From: Deltaproteobacteria bacterium
Lineage (GTDB): Bacteria; Myxococcota; Kuafuiibacteriia; Kuafuiibacteriales; Kuafuiibacteriaceae
Assembly (NCBI GenBank): GCA_020632995.1
Contig: JACKEN010000001.1
Coordinates: forward strand, 1,148,001-1,212,000
DNA: 64,000 nt
Direction of reading: 5' to 3'
The notes below the pieces were generated by a model. The model had not been told where the DNA came from. It did no database searches and was given only the letters and a program-made list of their open reading frames with translations. This document shows positions 63,330 to 64,000 of this stretch, piece after piece. Every line of letters begins with the position of its first letter. Position 1 is the first letter of the stretch. Made by a program: the position numbers and the translations under genes.

Positions 63330-63714
63330 GGCTCCTTCGAGGCTACGAGGCCGCGCTGAAGACGCGGCGGACGTCGCGGCCATCGTCTCGCTCTATGCTC
63401 CCGACGCGGTGTTCATGGCGCAGCATCGCAGCCCGGCTGTCGGTCGTGAGCAGATCGAGGCGGCCTATCGTGAGGATCTTCGGCATCATCCGCCTCGATA
63501 TCCGCTTCGAGATCGATGGGCTCGTCGTGGTGTCGCCGACTGTCGCGTACGCTCGAACGCGCAGCATGGGGACCACGACGATCGTCGCCAACGCGGCCCG
63601 GGTGTCCGAGGGCACCAGGGGCTGTTCATACTCGTCCGCCCCGAGCACGAGGGCGAGTGGGGATCGGCCGCTACATCTTCTCCACCACTCAGCCGCGCGA
63701 GGATGGTGTCATGA
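63326..63714 (+). pseudogene. SnoaL/SgcJ-like protein, frameshifted
   Basis: Pieces in three frames assemble into a SnoaL-fold protein of about 125 residues: MRLLRGYEAALK, then ADVAAIVSLYAPDAVFMAQH with VGREQIEAAYRE, then LDIRFEIDGLVVVSPTVAYA, then HQGLFILVRPEHEGEW, then RYIFSTTQPRE. The order fits the SgcJ/EcaC family of small NTF2-like proteins. At least four frame changes occur in under 400 bases, and the stop overlaps the next ATG (ATGA). Either decay or sequencing error explains this. Confidence 0.65.
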
Positions 63715-64000
63715 AGGCTTGGAGACTGTATCGACCTGGCGGCGCCGACGCGTTCGTCCTCGAGGACATCCGAGGCCCGAGCCCGCAGCGGGGACGTGCT
63801 CATCGAGATTCGGGCGTTCGGCCTGAACCGGTCCGAGTGGTTCACGCGCATCGGCGAGTCACCGACCGTGAAGCTGCCGCGCGTGCTCGGCATCGAGTGC
63901 GTGGGCACCGTCGTCAGCGACCCGAGCGGTGCGCTCGCCGCCGGGCGTGGAGCGCGTCGCGGCGATGATGGGTGGCATGGGGCGCGCGTTCGACGGCTCG
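63711..64000 (+). pseudogene. Zinc-type alcohol dehydrogenase/quinone reductase-like protein, frameshifted and cut by the window
   Basis: From the ATG at 63711: MKAWRLYRPGGADAFVLEDI, the usual opening of MDR-family zinc-type dehydrogenases. After a frame change near 63790 it continues DVLIEIRAFGLNRSEWFTRI and LPRVLGIECVGTVVSDPSGAL, and after another near 63950 RVAAMMGGMGRAFDGS. The assembled sequence is a good match for an NAD(P)H:quinone reductase-like enzyme. Two frame changes lie within the 290 bases available. The C-terminal part is outside the window. Confidence 0.65.

Overview
The window is about 70% G+C, densely coded, and reads as a chromosome segment of a myxobacterium (Myxococcota). 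The signs are Asp/Ala/Gly 'DAG' linkers in lipoproteins with very short signal peptides, Cys-rich repeat lipoproteins, a cytoplasm-facing Ser/Thr kinase with a membrane anchor, PEGA-like, DUF1028 and DUF2330 surface proteins, and C-terminal Cys/hydrophobic/Arg tails of the MYXO-CTERM type. GTG starts and 4-base ATGA/GTGA stop-start overlaps are common. I saw no rRNA, tRNA, CRISPR array or insertion sequence. The only non-coding stretch over 300 bases is at 30290-30779 and it holds a repeat cluster.

Layout. 1-11.7 kb: the start of an aromatic acyl-CoA hydroxylase (cut by the window edge), a membrane metallophosphoesterase, Cys-rich lipoproteins, leucyl aminopeptidase, then a tight run of propeller-like lipoprotein, M1 peptidase, membrane protein and Ser/Thr kinase. 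11.7-16 kb: a MarR regulator coupled to a class V aminotransferase behind an AT-rich operator/promoter, then (minus strand) a TetR regulator coupled to a ferritin-like diiron enzyme and a PEGA-like protein. 16.1-22.9 kb: FKBP isomerase, Ski2-like helicase and Rieske oxygenase in a run, lipoprotein, DUF1028, DUF2461 and GST. 22.9-26.9 kb: an MrfA-like helicase and MrfB-like exonuclease pair, a DNA-repair module. 27-35 kb: MYXO-CTERM proteins, methyltransferase, DUF2330, the repeat cluster, an MFS transporter, and a YkgJ/Hsp70/SGNH run.

35-45 kb: an 1154-residue SNF2-type ATPase with an unrecognised N-terminal half and a small partner; a two-gene unit ending in a membrane protein with a trypsin-like domain that lacks the catalytic Ser; a TlpA-like thioredoxin with DUF434; a large class V aminotransferase-fold enzyme. 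45-54 kb: GMC oxidoreductase, a secreted toroid-repeat protein, a DcrB-like protein, small genes, and a ChaC / unknown / ADP-ribosylglycohydrolase operon. 54-57.8 kb: a fadN-fadA beta-oxidation operon with a palindrome like FadR-type TetR boxes. 57.8-62.3 kb: an unknown protein, an ATP-grasp enzyme, and a 586-residue protein with two separate zincin-like motifs around a Lys/Gly/Phe amphipathic middle, a toxin or effector candidate.

From 62.3 kb to the end, three adjacent genes (LysR, SnoaL-like, zinc-type dehydrogenase) all carry several frameshifts. That is either gene decay or a drop in sequence quality. The strongest candidates for something undescribed are the dual-zincin protein, the pseudo-trypsin membrane unit, the SNF2 protein with its partner, and the direct-plus-inverted repeat cluster.
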